Source: an uncultured Altererythrobacter sp. (lineage in GTDB: Bacteria > Pseudomonadota > Alphaproteobacteria > Sphingomonadales > Sphingomonadaceae). Taken from it: a DNA stretch of 64,000 bases. The translations under genes and the position numbers were made by a program. A model generated the notes under the pieces. It searched no databases and was not told the origin of the DNA. It worked only from the letters and a program-made list of their open reading frames with translations. Location: positions 62,001-126,000 of the forward strand of contig CAJXNC010000006.1 in assembly GCA_913056125.1 (NCBI GenBank), given 5' to 3'. This document shows, piece after piece, positions 46,620-56,039 of the stretch; the stretch's first letter is position 1, and every line of letters starts with the position of its first letter.

Positions 46620-48625
46620 TGCGCATGCGGGGGGCGACAGCATTCCTGGCGAGCGCCGCGCTGGTCCTGACCGGCTGCGGCGGAGGTGTCGACGGTGGCG
46701 CTGCTGGCGGCGGCAATGCGGGCAATGGCGGAGGCACGCCCGCTCCTGCACCAGCGCCGGACGCACCGCTCTTCACCCCGCCCGCGCTGGAATCGCTGAC
46801 CGTTGCCGAAGTCCAGCAGATCATCGCCCAGGCTGCCGGCGAAGCAGCTGCGCGGGGCCTGCCCTCCTACATCGCGGTGACCGACAGGGTCGGCAATGTG
46901 CTGGCTGTCTTCAAGATGGATGGCGCGCCCGACATGACGCAGCTTTCCACGCAGCGTCTCGGCGGCAATGCCGCACCGGGCAGCGAGATCGGCCTGCAGG
47001 GCGCCATGGTTCCCGCCAGCGCTGCCGCCATCGCCAAGGCGCTGACCGGCGCCTATCTCTCGAGTGGCGGCAACGCCTTCTCCAGCCGCACGGCCAGCCA
47101 GATCGTGCAAGAGCATTTCCCGCCCGCGCCCTCCACGGCCGGCCTCGAAAGCGGACCGCTATTCGGGGTGCAGTTCAGCCAGCTGCCCTGTTCCGACCTC
47201 AGCCAGCGTTACCAGGCTGGAGGCGGCCCTGGCGCACTGATCGGGCCCAAGCGCTCACCGCTCGGCCTCGCCGCCGACCCCGGCGGTCTGCCGCTCTACA
47301 AGAATGGCGTGGTCGTTGGCGGCATCGGCATTATGGGTGACGGGGATTACGGCTTCGACACCAATATCCTCGATATCGAGAATGACGACGAAGAGGCGAT
47401 TGCCCTTGCTGGAACGCAGGGTTTCACCCCGCCGACAGACATCCTTGCGGATCGCATCTTCGTGGACGGCACCGCCCTGCGCTTCAGCGATGCCACACCG
47501 CAGCAATTGGGGACGCTTTCGACGAATTTCGCCTCCGCGCCCGGCATGCTGGTGCCGGTGTCCGGTTATTCGGACGGAACGATCAGGGCCGGCGTCGCCT
47601 ATGGCAGCGAGGCATCGGGCGTGCGTGCGGCCAAGCCGAGCGAGTTCTCCAATTCCAATGCCTTCGTCCTGACCGATGGCAGCGGCAATCCACGCTTCCC
47701 CATTCGCGGCGGGACCGACGGGTCGGACAATCCCTCCCCGCTGACCGAGGACGAGGTCCGCGCGATCATGGAGGAAGCCTTCGGCGTCCTGTCCCGCGCC
47801 CGCGCGCAGATCCGCCGCCCGCTCGACAGCCGCATGCAGGCAACCGTCAGCGTGGTCGATACGCACGGCGCGGTGCTCGGCATTGTCCGCTCACCCGACG
47901 GGCCGCTCTTCGGCACCGATGTGAGCCTGCAAAAGGCACGCACCGCAACCTTCTTCTCCAACCCGGTCGCGGCACAGCAATTGCTGGCAACGCCCGTCGT
48001 GCCCGATGTCGCCGATGTTCCTTCCTATGTGCAGCGCGTGCGCGACTTCCTCGATGCGCCCGATGCGCTGACCGGCACGCACGCCTTTGCCGACCGCTCG
48101 GGCGGCAATCTCTCGCGCCCCTATTTCCCCGATGGCGAAGTCGGGCAGGCGCCCGGCCCGCTTTCGGTGACCGATACGGACCTGTTCAGCCCCTTCGCCG
48201 TGGGCCTGCAGACCGATCTCGTCACGCCCAATATCGGCGCGCATGTCGCCTTCATCGCCTCCGACGGCGCGAGCGCGGACACGCCGGTAGGCTGCACGCT
48301 GGTGCCCGAAGTTGCACCGGGACAGCGGCGGCTGGCCAATGGCATCCAGATCTTCCCCGGCTCGGTGCCGATCTATCGCGGCAACCAGCTTGTCGGCGGG
48401 ATCGGCGTTTCGGGTGACGGTATCGACCAGGACGACATGGTCAGCTTCCTCGGCCTGCACAATGCCGGAGTGCGCCTGGGCACGATCGGCAATGCCGACC
48501 CCGCCATCCGAGCCGACCGCATCGTGGTCAATGTCGATGGCCGGCAGGTGCGCCTGCGCTACATTAACTGCCCCTTCGCCCCCTTCCTCGACACCTCCGA
48601 GCAGAATGTCTGCGAGGGGCTGTAA
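46619..48625 (+). CDS. Lipoprotein with two HbpS/GlcG-like (DUF336) domains
   Basis: A 668-residue protein. The signal ends LVLTGC (lipobox), followed by a Gly-rich linker. Two copies of the HbpS/GlcG-like domain (PF03928) are visible: one starting LTVAEVQQIIAQAAGEAAARG with VTDRVGNVLAVFKMDGAP (~60), closing with GVVVGGIGIMGDG (~225-240); another starting LTEDEVRAIMEEAFGVLSRA with VVDTHGAVLGIVRSPDGP (~375-430), closing with NQLVGGIGVSGDG (~590-605). HbpS binds heme and iron. Translation is coupled to the flanking cytochrome and barrel genes (TAATG overlaps), so it may act as a heme-binding component of the conduit. Confidence 0.8.
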   Translation: MRMRGATAFLASAALVLTGCGGGVDGGAAGGGNAGNGGGTPAPAPAPDAPLFTPPALESLTVAEVQQIIAQAAGEAAARGLPSYIAVTDRVGNVLAVFKMDGAPDMTQLSTQRLGGNAAPGSEIGLQGAMVPASAAAIAKALTGAYLSSGGNAFSSRTASQIVQEHFPPAPSTAGLESGPLFGVQFSQLPCSDLSQRYQAGGGPGALIGPKRSPLGLAADPGGLPLYKNGVVVGGIGIMGDGDYGFDTNILDIENDDEEAIALAGTQGFTPPTDILADRIFVDGTALRFSDATPQQLGTLSTNFASAPGMLVPVSGYSDGTIRAGVAYGSEASGVRAAKPSEFSNSNAFVLTDGSGNPRFPIRGGTDGSDNPSPLTEDEVRAIMEEAFGVLSRARAQIRRPLDSRMQATVSVVDTHGAVLGIVRSPDGPLFGTDVSLQKARTATFFSNPVAAQQLLATPVVPDVADVPSYVQRVRDFLDAPDALTGTHAFADRSGGNLSRPYFPDGEVGQAPGPLSVTDTDLFSPFAVGLQTDLVTPNIGAHVAFIASDGASADTPVGCTLVPEVAPGQRRLANGIQIFPGSVPIYRGNQLVGGIGVSGDGIDQDDMVSFLGLHNAGVRLGTIGNADPAIRADRIVVNVDGRQVRLRYINCPFAPFLDTSEQNVCEGL

Positions 48626-50583
48626 TGGATTCGATCTTCCTCCTCCCCCTCCTGCTGCATGCCGAGATGGCCGGGCAGGAAATTCATCCGGTTTCGCAGC
48701 CCGCCTATGAAGGCGAGGCGCCGTCCGGGGGTTTGGGAACGCAGAGTGATCCGCCCACCGAGCCTGTCGATCCCGACATCATCGATGGGCGCGAGCGGCC
48801 CGGCTATAACGAGGAACTTCCCGATCCGGTTACGCAGGACAATCCGGGCGCGGTGCGGGCACCGCCGCCGCAGGCTTTCCCGACCGACCAGATCCCCATT
48901 CCCGATCGCTGGCGCCTGATCCAGAACCTCGGCCTGGTGACCGAGGACCCGCTCGATCCCTACAACCAGAACACATACAAGGGCGACCGCCCGATCTGCG
49001 TCAATTCACCCGAAGAGCGCGAGCGGCGCGAAGCGGCCCGCAATGCGGCGGAGATCGCCGGGACCGAGCCGCCCTATGGCAGCGCCCGCTGCATCACCCC
49101 CTCCTTCCTCGGGCTGGAGGAAGGCAAATGGTTCTTCGTCCTCAATGCGATCAGCGACACGGTGTACGAGCCGCGCAGCTTCCCCATTCCCGTGGGCGTG
49201 CAGACGACCGAGGATGCCGACAGGCTCGACGTATTCGGCAATGATTTCTCGACCGTGCTTTCGCAGACCTTCATCGCCGGGTTCGCACTGCTCAAGGGCT
49301 CGACCGCCTACAAGCCGCCAGACGTCGAATACCGTGTGACGCTGGCCTACAACATCAACTATGTCGACGTGCCCGAGCGGCGCGTTCTGCATGTCGAACC
49401 GAGCAAGCCAAGCCACCGAACCGACCAGTTCTTGGGCGTGCAGGAAGCCTTCTTCGACTATCACATCCGCAACACCTCGGATCGCTACGATTTCGACAGC
49501 TTTCGCATCGGCATCCAGCCCTTCCAGGCGGATTTTCGCGGCTTCCTGTTCAACGACAACCAGCTCGGCTTCCGCCTGTTCGGCACGCGCGACAACAACC
49601 GCTTTCAGTACAATCTGGGCGCCTTCTGGCGGCTGGAAAAGGATACCAATAGCGGCCTCAACGCCGTGCTGCAGACGCCGCGCGACGATTTCGTCTTCCT
49701 CGCCAATGTCTATCGCCAGGATTTCCTGATCCCGGCGCTGACCAGCCAGGTCACCGTGGTCTACAACATAAATCGCGAAGGCGACGACTTGCAGATCGAC
49801 GACAATGGCTTCCCCGTGCGCCCGGCGCTGCTCGGCACGCTGCGCGGACGCGATTACGATGTCGTCTATCTCGGCTACAATGCCGATGGCCGGATCGGCC
49901 GCATCAATGTTACCGCAAGCGCCTATTGGGCGCTGGGCGAGGACCGGAACAACTTCTTCACCGACCGCCCGGCCGATATCAACGCGCAATTCTATGCTGC
50001 CGAACTGAGCTATGACCGCGACTGGATGCGCTTCCGCCTTTCAGGCGCCTATGCCAGCGGCGACAGCGACCCGTTCGACGACAGCGAAACCGGCTTCGAC
50101 GCGATTTTCGAGAACCCCGTCTTTGCCGGGGCCGATACGTCCTACTGGATCCGCCAGACGCTGCCCTTTGCCGGCGGCGGCCGCGTGATCAGCGTCAATG
50201 GCCGCAACGGGCTGCTCAATTCGCTGCGCAGCTCGAAGGAGCAGGGCCAGTCCAATTTCAACAATCCGGGCCTGATGCTGGTCGGCGCGGGTGCGGATTT
50301 CGATATCTCGCCCGAACTGCGCGTGTCGACCAATGCCAACCATCTGTGGTTCGAAGACACGACCGTGCTCGAGACATTGCGCGTCGAAGGCAGCATTCCG
50401 CGCGATATCGGCTGGGACCTGTCCGCTTCGGCGATCTGGCGCCCCAAGGCAACGCAGAACATCGTCGCGCGCCTGTCCGCGGCCGCGCTGGTATCGGGCG
50501 ACGGCTTCCGCGATATCTATGACAACCTCGGGGACAGCGACACCTACTTCTCTGTCCTCGCCAATGTGACCTTGAGCTACTGA
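48625..50583 (+). CDS. Large outer-membrane beta-barrel, candidate porin of the cytochrome conduit
   Basis: A 652-residue protein. The N terminus is short and hydrophobic (MDSIFLLPLLLHAEMAG), then an ~85-residue Pro-rich region. From ~150 on, alternating hydrophobic/aromatic strands separated by short turns and longer polar loops recur to a final LANVTLSY ending with an aromatic residue, the BAM-recognised C-terminal pattern. No CXXCH. Size and position between multiheme cytochrome genes recall MtrB/PioB-like porins, but sequence similarity is not visible to me. One-base overlaps with both neighbours. Confidence 0.65.
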   Translation: MDSIFLLPLLLHAEMAGQEIHPVSQPAYEGEAPSGGLGTQSDPPTEPVDPDIIDGRERPGYNEELPDPVTQDNPGAVRAPPPQAFPTDQIPIPDRWRLIQNLGLVTEDPLDPYNQNTYKGDRPICVNSPEERERREAARNAAEIAGTEPPYGSARCITPSFLGLEEGKWFFVLNAISDTVYEPRSFPIPVGVQTTEDADRLDVFGNDFSTVLSQTFIAGFALLKGSTAYKPPDVEYRVTLAYNINYVDVPERRVLHVEPSKPSHRTDQFLGVQEAFFDYHIRNTSDRYDFDSFRIGIQPFQADFRGFLFNDNQLGFRLFGTRDNNRFQYNLGAFWRLEKDTNSGLNAVLQTPRDDFVFLANVYRQDFLIPALTSQVTVVYNINREGDDLQIDDNGFPVRPALLGTLRGRDYDVVYLGYNADGRIGRINVTASAYWALGEDRNNFFTDRPADINAQFYAAELSYDRDWMRFRLSGAYASGDSDPFDDSETGFDAIFENPVFAGADTSYWIRQTLPFAGGGRVISVNGRNGLLNSLRSSKEQGQSNFNNPGLMLVGAGADFDISPELRVSTNANHLWFEDTTVLETLRVEGSIPRDIGWDLSASAIWRPKATQNIVARLSAAALVSGDGFRDIYDNLGDSDTYFSVLANVTLSY

Positions 50584-53500
50584 TGCTTGCGAAGCGCCAT
50601 CTTTCTCTGGCCCTGGGCCTGATCGCCGCCGCGGCTGCCTTGGTCGGCGGGCAGGAACTGCGTGCGGCCGGAGGCGGGGAAACGCCGGTGGAGCGCGATT
50701 ACAGCCTGGTGACCGCGCCGCCTGCCCCGCAGAACCAGAGCTTCGAGCAGATGATGGCCAAGTCCGAAGGCTGCTATTCCTGTCACGTGCGCACCGATGC
50801 GCCGACCATGCACCAAAGCGACGCGGTGCGGATCGGCTGTACGGACTGCCATGGCGGCAATGCGGAGATCTTCGGCAATAGCGAGCTCGACTACGATCAT
50901 CCGGACTATGTCGCCGCGCGCGAGGCGGCCCATGTGCTGCCGACCCTGCCGGAAAGCTGGCACTATCCGAGCTCGGCCAATCCGGAACGCAGCTACGCCC
51001 TGCTGAACAACGAAGCCCCCGAATTCGTAAAGTTCGTCAATCCGAGCGACTACCGCGTGGCGCGCGAGGCCTGCGGTGCCTGCCACCTGCCGGTGATCGA
51101 AGCGGCCGAACGATCGCTCATGGCATCGGGCGCCATGCTGTGGGGCGGCGCCAGCTACAATAACGGCATCCTGCCCTTCAAGAACTACGTCATCGGCGAA
51201 GCCTATACGCGCGATGGCGAACCTGCCCTGATCCAGAGCCCCGGCGCGCCCTTCGGCACCATCACTGCCGAGCAGGAGGCTCGCGGTGCCCTGGCCGCGC
51301 TCTACCCGCTGCCGACCTGGCACGTGGTCCCGCCGGCAGATGTGTTCCGCGTGTTCGAACGCGGCGGACGCAATATTGCCAGCCAGTTCCCCGAGATCGG
51401 CCTGCCCAATCCGACCGGTCTTATCCAGCGCCTCGAAGAGCCGGGTCGCCCGGACCTGCGCCAGTCGAACCGCGGCCTCGCCACGGGCCTGCGCGCCGCC
51501 ATCCCGGTGCTCAACATCCACAAGACCCGCCTCAACGATCCCTTCACCTGGTTCATGGGCACGAATGACCAGCCGGGCGATTATCGCCATTCGGGCTGCT
51601 CTTCCTGCCACGTTGTCTATGCCAATGATCGCGAGCCGCGCCACTCGCTGATCTATGCGCAATATGGCCGCGACGGGCAGTCGATCACCATCGATCCGAC
51701 CATCGCCGACCAGATCATGGAACTGCATGACGATGTTGCCGGCCATGGTGACGAGCACGGTTCGTCGACCGGTCACGGCGCACTCAAGGGCCCCGGCGAC
51801 GAGGATCACGATGACGGCCATGGCGAGGATGCTCCCGAACGCGAGCGCGGCCACCCGCTGCAGCACGTCTTCACCCGCGCCATCCCGACCAGCCAGTGCA
51901 TGAACTGCCACATGCACCAGCCCAACATCTTCCTGAATTCCTATCTCGGCTACACGATGTGGGACTATGAGAGCGATGCGCCCTTCATGTGGCCGGGGCC
52001 GGAAAATCGTACGCCGCGCCCCGAAGGCATGAGCGACGAGGAATATCGCGAGACCTTCCTCGAGCAGCGCTATCCCACCGCAGAGGAAGTGCGCGCCATC
52101 AACGATCGCAACCCCGAAGGCGCAGCCCCGCGCGGATTGTGGTCCGACATTGATTTCCTGCGCAATGTCTATGATCTCAATTCCGAGCTCGAGCACACGC
52201 AGTTCGGCGATTATCACGGCCATGGCTGGAATTTCCGCGCCATCTTCAAGCGCGACCGGGAGGGCAACCTCCTCGATGCCGATGGCAATATCGTCCCCAA
52301 TGACGATCCCGAGAAATGGCGCCGCGAAGGCGAAGGCCAGTTTGTCGAGCCCGGCGTGAACCCCGGCAATGCCGTGCACATGATGAGCATCCATGCCGAG
52401 AACGGCATGCAATGTGCCGATTGCCACTTCTCGCAGGACAGCCACGGCAATGGCCTGATCTATGGCGAGGTTGCTAACGCCATCGAGATCGGCTGCAAGG
52501 ACTGCCACGGCACTGCCGATGCCTATCCGACCTTGCGCACTTCCGGCCCTGCAGCACCGCCCGAAGGCCACGACCTTGCCCTGATCCGCAACCCGGACGG
52601 CCGCCGCCGCTTCGAATGGGTCGACAATGATGCCGGCAGGCGCGTGCTGATCCAGCGCTCCATCGTCGATCCCTCACTCGAATGGGAAGTTAGCCTGGTG
52701 CGCGACAGCGTCGACCCGGCAAGCCCGGGCTTCAACGCCAAGTCGGCGCGTGCCAAGCTGATGAGCCGTAGTGGCGCAGAAACGGGCAATTTCGAATTCG
52801 GCCTCGGCATCGAGCCGGATGACCGGGCGCATGGCGATGACGACATGGCCTGCTTCACCTGCCACCTTTCCTGGACCACCTCCTGCGGCGGGTGCCATCT
52901 GCCGATCGAGGCAAACTGGCAGTCCAGCGTGCACCGCTATGAAGGCGAGACGACGCGCAACTTCGCGACCTACAACCCGCAGGTCGCGCGCGACCAGATG
53001 TTCCAGCTGGGCATCCACCAGACCACCAAGGGCAACCAGATCGCCCCGGTTCGTTCATCCTCCGCGCTGGTGCTGTCCTCCACCAATATCAATCGCGAGC
53101 GTATCTACATTCAGCAGCCGCCGATCAGCTCGGTCGGCTTCTCCAGCCAGGCTTTCGCACCGCATTTCCCGCACACCGTCCGCCTGACCGAAACCAAGAC
53201 CTGCAGCGACTGTCACCTGTCCGAAAACGAGGACAATAACGCCATCATGGCGCAGACCCTGCTACTCGGCACCAATTTCGTGAACTTCGTGGGCATGAAT
53301 GCCTGGACCGGTCTCGAAACCGGCTTCCAGGCCACGCGCGTCACCGAATGGGACGAGCCGCAGGCCGTGATCGGTTCCTACCTGCACCGCTACGCCTATC
53401 CCGATTACTGGCGCATGCATGTCGAAGACAACGACCGCGAGTTGAAGGACTGGACTCGCGGCGACCTTGTCGACGAGGATTTGTCGGGCGAAACGCATCC

Positions 53501-54743
53501 CTTCGAACAGTTTGCCAACGTAGTGGAAGGCACGCGCGATGCCGTGCGCTGCCTGCAGATGCGCGGCGAATACATGTTCGTGGCAGAAGGGCGCGGCGGC
53601 TTCCGCGTCTACGATATCGCCTCGATTGCCAATAAGGGCTTCGGCGAGCGGATCATTACTGCCCCGTTCAGCCCGCTGGGTCACGATTCCCATGTCGGAA
53701 CAGAGAACGCCACCTGCATGGCGATCCCGACAAACCAGGCCATCGCGCCAGACCGCAATACAGAGATGATGCGCGAGATGAACCAGGAGCAGGACTTCCT
53801 GCCGATCTACGATTACGCCGTCGTCACCGATGCGTCGGAGGGCCTGATCCTCGTCAACGTCAACACCTTCGCGGACCAGGAACTGCGCAATAACGACCTG
53901 CACCGTGCCGAGCTGGCCGGCGGCGCCTATGCCTGGAACCCCAATGGCGTGCTCGACGGCGCACGGCACATCACTCTGGCGGGCGAGATCGCCTATGTCA
54001 CCGCCGATATCGGCCTGGTGGTGGTCGACCTGTCCGACCCGCTCGATCCGCAGCTCTCCGCCGTTCGCGAGATGGACGATGCCCGCGCCAGCGCGGTACA
54101 GTTCCGCTATCTCTGGGTGACCGATGCCGAAGGCCTCAAGTTGTTCGACGTCACCAATCTGCGCAATCCGGTGGCGCGGCCCGAAGGCACGGTGCCCATG
54201 GCCGACGGGCAACGCATCTATGTCGCGCGCACCTATGCCTATGTCGCCGGCAAGCAGGAGGGCCTCGTGATCGTCGACGTGACGCGGCCGCTCGCCCCGC
54301 AGGTCTACAAGCGCGAGACGCTGGGCGGCACGATGAACGATGTCGAGGATGTGGTGGTCGCCTCCACCAATGCGACGCTCTTCGCCTATGTCGCCGATGG
54401 CCGCAACGGCGTGAAAGTGCTGCAGCTGACCAGCCCGGACAGCCAGCCAAACTTCTATGGCTTCAGCCCCGCGCCCATGCCCGAGCTGATCGCCTGGGCC
54501 AGCACGCCCAGCCCCGCCCTGTCCATGTCGAAGGGCCTCGACCGTGACCGTGCAGTGGACGAAACGGGCGGCCAGATCGCCATTTTCGGCCGCGTGGGCT
54601 CGCGCCCGTTCAACCGCGAGGAGATGGAGCGGCTGTTCCTCAACGATAGCGGCATTCCCTATCGCGTGAGCGACGAGGTCGACATGACCGCCTGGGTGCC
54701 GGGCCGCGGACCGGTGCTGGCGCGCAACGGTAGCGGGGGATAA
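50583..54743 (+). CDS. Decaheme cytochrome c fused to LVIVD beta-propeller
   Basis: A 1386-residue exported protein (signal SLALGLIAAAAALVGGQELRA). Ten CXXCH motifs: CYSCH, CTDCH, CGACH, CSSCH, CMNCH, CADCH, CKDCH, CFTCH, CGGCH and CSDCH, between about residues 63 and 875. A His/Asp-rich loop (~383-426) lies between heme 4 and 5. From ~995 to ~1285 there are about five LVIVD-type repeats (FRVYDIASIAN, LVVVDLSDPLDPQ, LKLFDVTNLRNP, LVIVDVTRPLAPQ, VKVLQLTSPD), forming a beta-propeller. A short tail follows. No lipobox; location periplasm or outer face via the upstream barrel. Last gene of the operon (TGATG overlap). Confidence 0.9.
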   Translation: MLAKRHLSLALGLIAAAAALVGGQELRAAGGGETPVERDYSLVTAPPAPQNQSFEQMMAKSEGCYSCHVRTDAPTMHQSDAVRIGCTDCHGGNAEIFGNSELDYDHPDYVAAREAAHVLPTLPESWHYPSSANPERSYALLNNEAPEFVKFVNPSDYRVAREACGACHLPVIEAAERSLMASGAMLWGGASYNNGILPFKNYVIGEAYTRDGEPALIQSPGAPFGTITAEQEARGALAALYPLPTWHVVPPADVFRVFERGGRNIASQFPEIGLPNPTGLIQRLEEPGRPDLRQSNRGLATGLRAAIPVLNIHKTRLNDPFTWFMGTNDQPGDYRHSGCSSCHVVYANDREPRHSLIYAQYGRDGQSITIDPTIADQIMELHDDVAGHGDEHGSSTGHGALKGPGDEDHDDGHGEDAPERERGHPLQHVFTRAIPTSQCMNCHMHQPNIFLNSYLGYTMWDYESDAPFMWPGPENRTPRPEGMSDEEYRETFLEQRYPTAEEVRAINDRNPEGAAPRGLWSDIDFLRNVYDLNSELEHTQFGDYHGHGWNFRAIFKRDREGNLLDADGNIVPNDDPEKWRREGEGQFVEPGVNPGNAVHMMSIHAENGMQCADCHFSQDSHGNGLIYGEVANAIEIGCKDCHGTADAYPTLRTSGPAAPPEGHDLALIRNPDGRRRFEWVDNDAGRRVLIQRSIVDPSLEWEVSLVRDSVDPASPGFNAKSARAKLMSRSGAETGNFEFGLGIEPDDRAHGDDDMACFTCHLSWTTSCGGCHLPIEANWQSSVHRYEGETTRNFATYNPQVARDQMFQLGIHQTTKGNQIAPVRSSSALVLSSTNINRERIYIQQPPISSVGFSSQAFAPHFPHTVRLTETKTCSDCHLSENEDNNAIMAQTLLLGTNFVNFVGMNAWTGLETGFQATRVTEWDEPQAVIGSYLHRYAYPDYWRMHVEDNDRELKDWTRGDLVDEDLSGETHPFEQFANVVEGTRDAVRCLQMRGEYMFVAEGRGGFRVYDIASIANKGFGERIITAPFSPLGHDSHVGTENATCMAIPTNQAIAPDRNTEMMREMNQEQDFLPIYDYAVVTDASEGLILVNVNTFADQELRNNDLHRAELAGGAYAWNPNGVLDGARHITLAGEIAYVTADIGLVVVDLSDPLDPQLSAVREMDDARASAVQFRYLWVTDAEGLKLFDVTNLRNPVARPEGTVPMADGQRIYVARTYAYVAGKQEGLVIVDVTRPLAPQVYKRETLGGTMNDVEDVVVASTNATLFAYVADGRNGVKVLQLTSPDSQPNFYGFSPAPMPELIAWASTPSPALSMSKGLDRDRAVDETGGQIAIFGRVGSRPFNREEMERLFLNDSGIPYRVSDEVDMTAWVPGRGPVLARNGSGG
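54510..54540 (+). repeat. REP-like sequence inside the decaheme gene
   Basis: CCCTGTCCATGTCGAAGGGC resembles the short dispersed repeat (ccctgagcctgtcgaagggc type) I remember from sphingomonad genomes; translated it gives PALSMSKG. It falls after the propeller, in a linker. Confidence 0.35.
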
Positions 54744-54853
54744 TTCCCCCTTCCCGGCGCCGCACTAACCCCAAGCGACGCAGCCTGTGATAGAAACTCC
54801 CTGCTGGAGAGCGATGTCGGATTGGCCGGTGTGTCAACTGACGGAGTTGTGAC

Positions 54854-55117
54854 ATGCAGTGGCAAGTAAACGATATGGCTGTCTGCCTGGTCGGTATCTG
54901 GTTCGACAGCGACGGTTATCCGCTGATGAGCTTCCCGCCCTCGGGGCCGGACCTGGGACAGATGCTGACCGTGTCGGCGATGCGACAGCACCCCGATTAC
55001 GGCTCTCTCGACCTGCGTTTCAAGGATTGGCCCGATGCCTGGTTCGACGCCGCAGGCTTCAAGAGGATCCCGCCACCGGTCCGGCGCGCAGTGCGTAAAA
55101 TCTCGCTATCGACCTGA
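54854..55117 (+). CDS. Hypothetical 87-residue protein
   Basis: Cytoplasmic-looking protein opening MQWQVNDMAVCLVGIWFD, with a Trp/Pro-rich centre (LRFKDWPDAWFDAAGF) and a basic end. Not recognised. It lies between the convergent cytochrome operon and the phosphodiesterase gene; no good ribosome-binding site, so it could be a false call. Confidence 0.4.
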   Translation: MQWQVNDMAVCLVGIWFDSDGYPLMSFPPSGPDLGQMLTVSAMRQHPDYGSLDLRFKDWPDAWFDAAGFKRIPPPVRRAVRKISLST

Positions 55118-55129
55118 GGCTGGCCAGCC

Positions 55130-55984
55130 CTACCCCTCCAGCTTTTCGCGTTCCATTTCGCGGATCATCGGCTGGAGATGTGGGTTGTAGAAAGCCAGCA
55201 CATCCCAGTCGCTGATCCGCTCGTAATGCGACACCAGCTTGCCATCCTCCCAGCGATGCAGCGCATAGGTTGGCGGCTCGGTGGTGATGAGCGCGCGGGC
55301 ATCGGGCTTCTCGGCGGAAATGGGCCGCAAATCCAGCGCCACCAGTGGCGCCACAGAAGGCGTTACCGATAACGGGATGCCGCAGAATCCGGTCGTAATC
55401 TGGCGGTGCAGATGGCCGCAATGGATCGCCTGCACCTGCGTCATCCCCTCAAGCGCGCAGCCAAGGTTGAGAATCCACTTCTCGTCAGGCCGCGGATCCA
55501 TCCAGCCGATGCCCGCCACTACGGGCGGGTGGTGCATGAAGATGACCGTCGGCATGTCGCGCTTGGCCTCCAGCGTCGCGCGCAGCCAGTCCCTCCGCTT
55601 TTCGCAGAAGGCACCACCATGGCGACCGGGCTCGAGCGTATCGAGCAAGACGATGAGCAAACCATCCTGCTCGATCGTCCATTGCACGAAACCGTCATTC
55701 ATCGGCGTGTCTGGGAAAGCCGACACAAGGCCCTCGCGGCTGTCGTGATTGCCCACCATCATGTGCACAGGAAACGGGCATTCGCCGAGCAATTCCGCCG
55801 TGCGGGCAAAGCTCTCTTCATCGCCGCGATCGGTAATGTCGCCCGTGCAGATTAGCATGTCGGGCGTGTTCGGCTGGCGCAGCAGGCGGTCGAGCGTTGC
55901 CCGGAAACGCTGCCTGTTCAGCTCCTCCGGCCGAGCCTCTGGCTCGAAACCGATATGGATATCCGTCATCTGCGCGATGATCAT
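55130..55984 (-). CDS. CpdA-like metallophosphoesterase (probable cAMP phosphodiesterase)
   Basis: A 284-residue calcineurin-type phosphoesterase. Metal motifs are complete: MTDIHIG (D-x-H), CTGDITDRGDE (G-D), VGNHDSR (G-N-H-D), FMHHPP and CGHLHRQ (G-H-x-H). This set is that of class III cyclic-nucleotide phosphodiesterases (CpdA), although related enzymes act on other phosphates. It is 55 bases downstream of the FHA-decaheme gene on the same strand, so probably co-transcribed with the cyclic-nucleotide-binding oxidoreductase. Confidence 0.8.
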   Translation of the reverse strand: MIIAQMTDIHIGFEPEARPEELNRQRFRATLDRLLRQPNTPDMLICTGDITDRGDEESFARTAELLGECPFPVHMMVGNHDSREGLVSAFPDTPMNDGFVQWTIEQDGLLIVLLDTLEPGRHGGAFCEKRRDWLRATLEAKRDMPTVIFMHHPPVVAGIGWMDPRPDEKWILNLGCALEGMTQVQAIHCGHLHRQITTGFCGIPLSVTPSVAPLVALDLRPISAEKPDARALITTEPPTYALHRWEDGKLVSHYERISDWDVLAFYNPHLQPMIREMEREKLEG

Positions 55985-56039
55985 CCCGCGCTCTCCCTGT
56001 TACAGGCCCTTTGCGGACCTCTGCAGACAAGCTCCACCT

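Noticed and set aside
50577-52571. 664-residue minus-strand frame over the decaheme gene
   Set aside because: Mirror of the cytochrome coding strand; repetitive residue use (A, G, V, I) and no start context.
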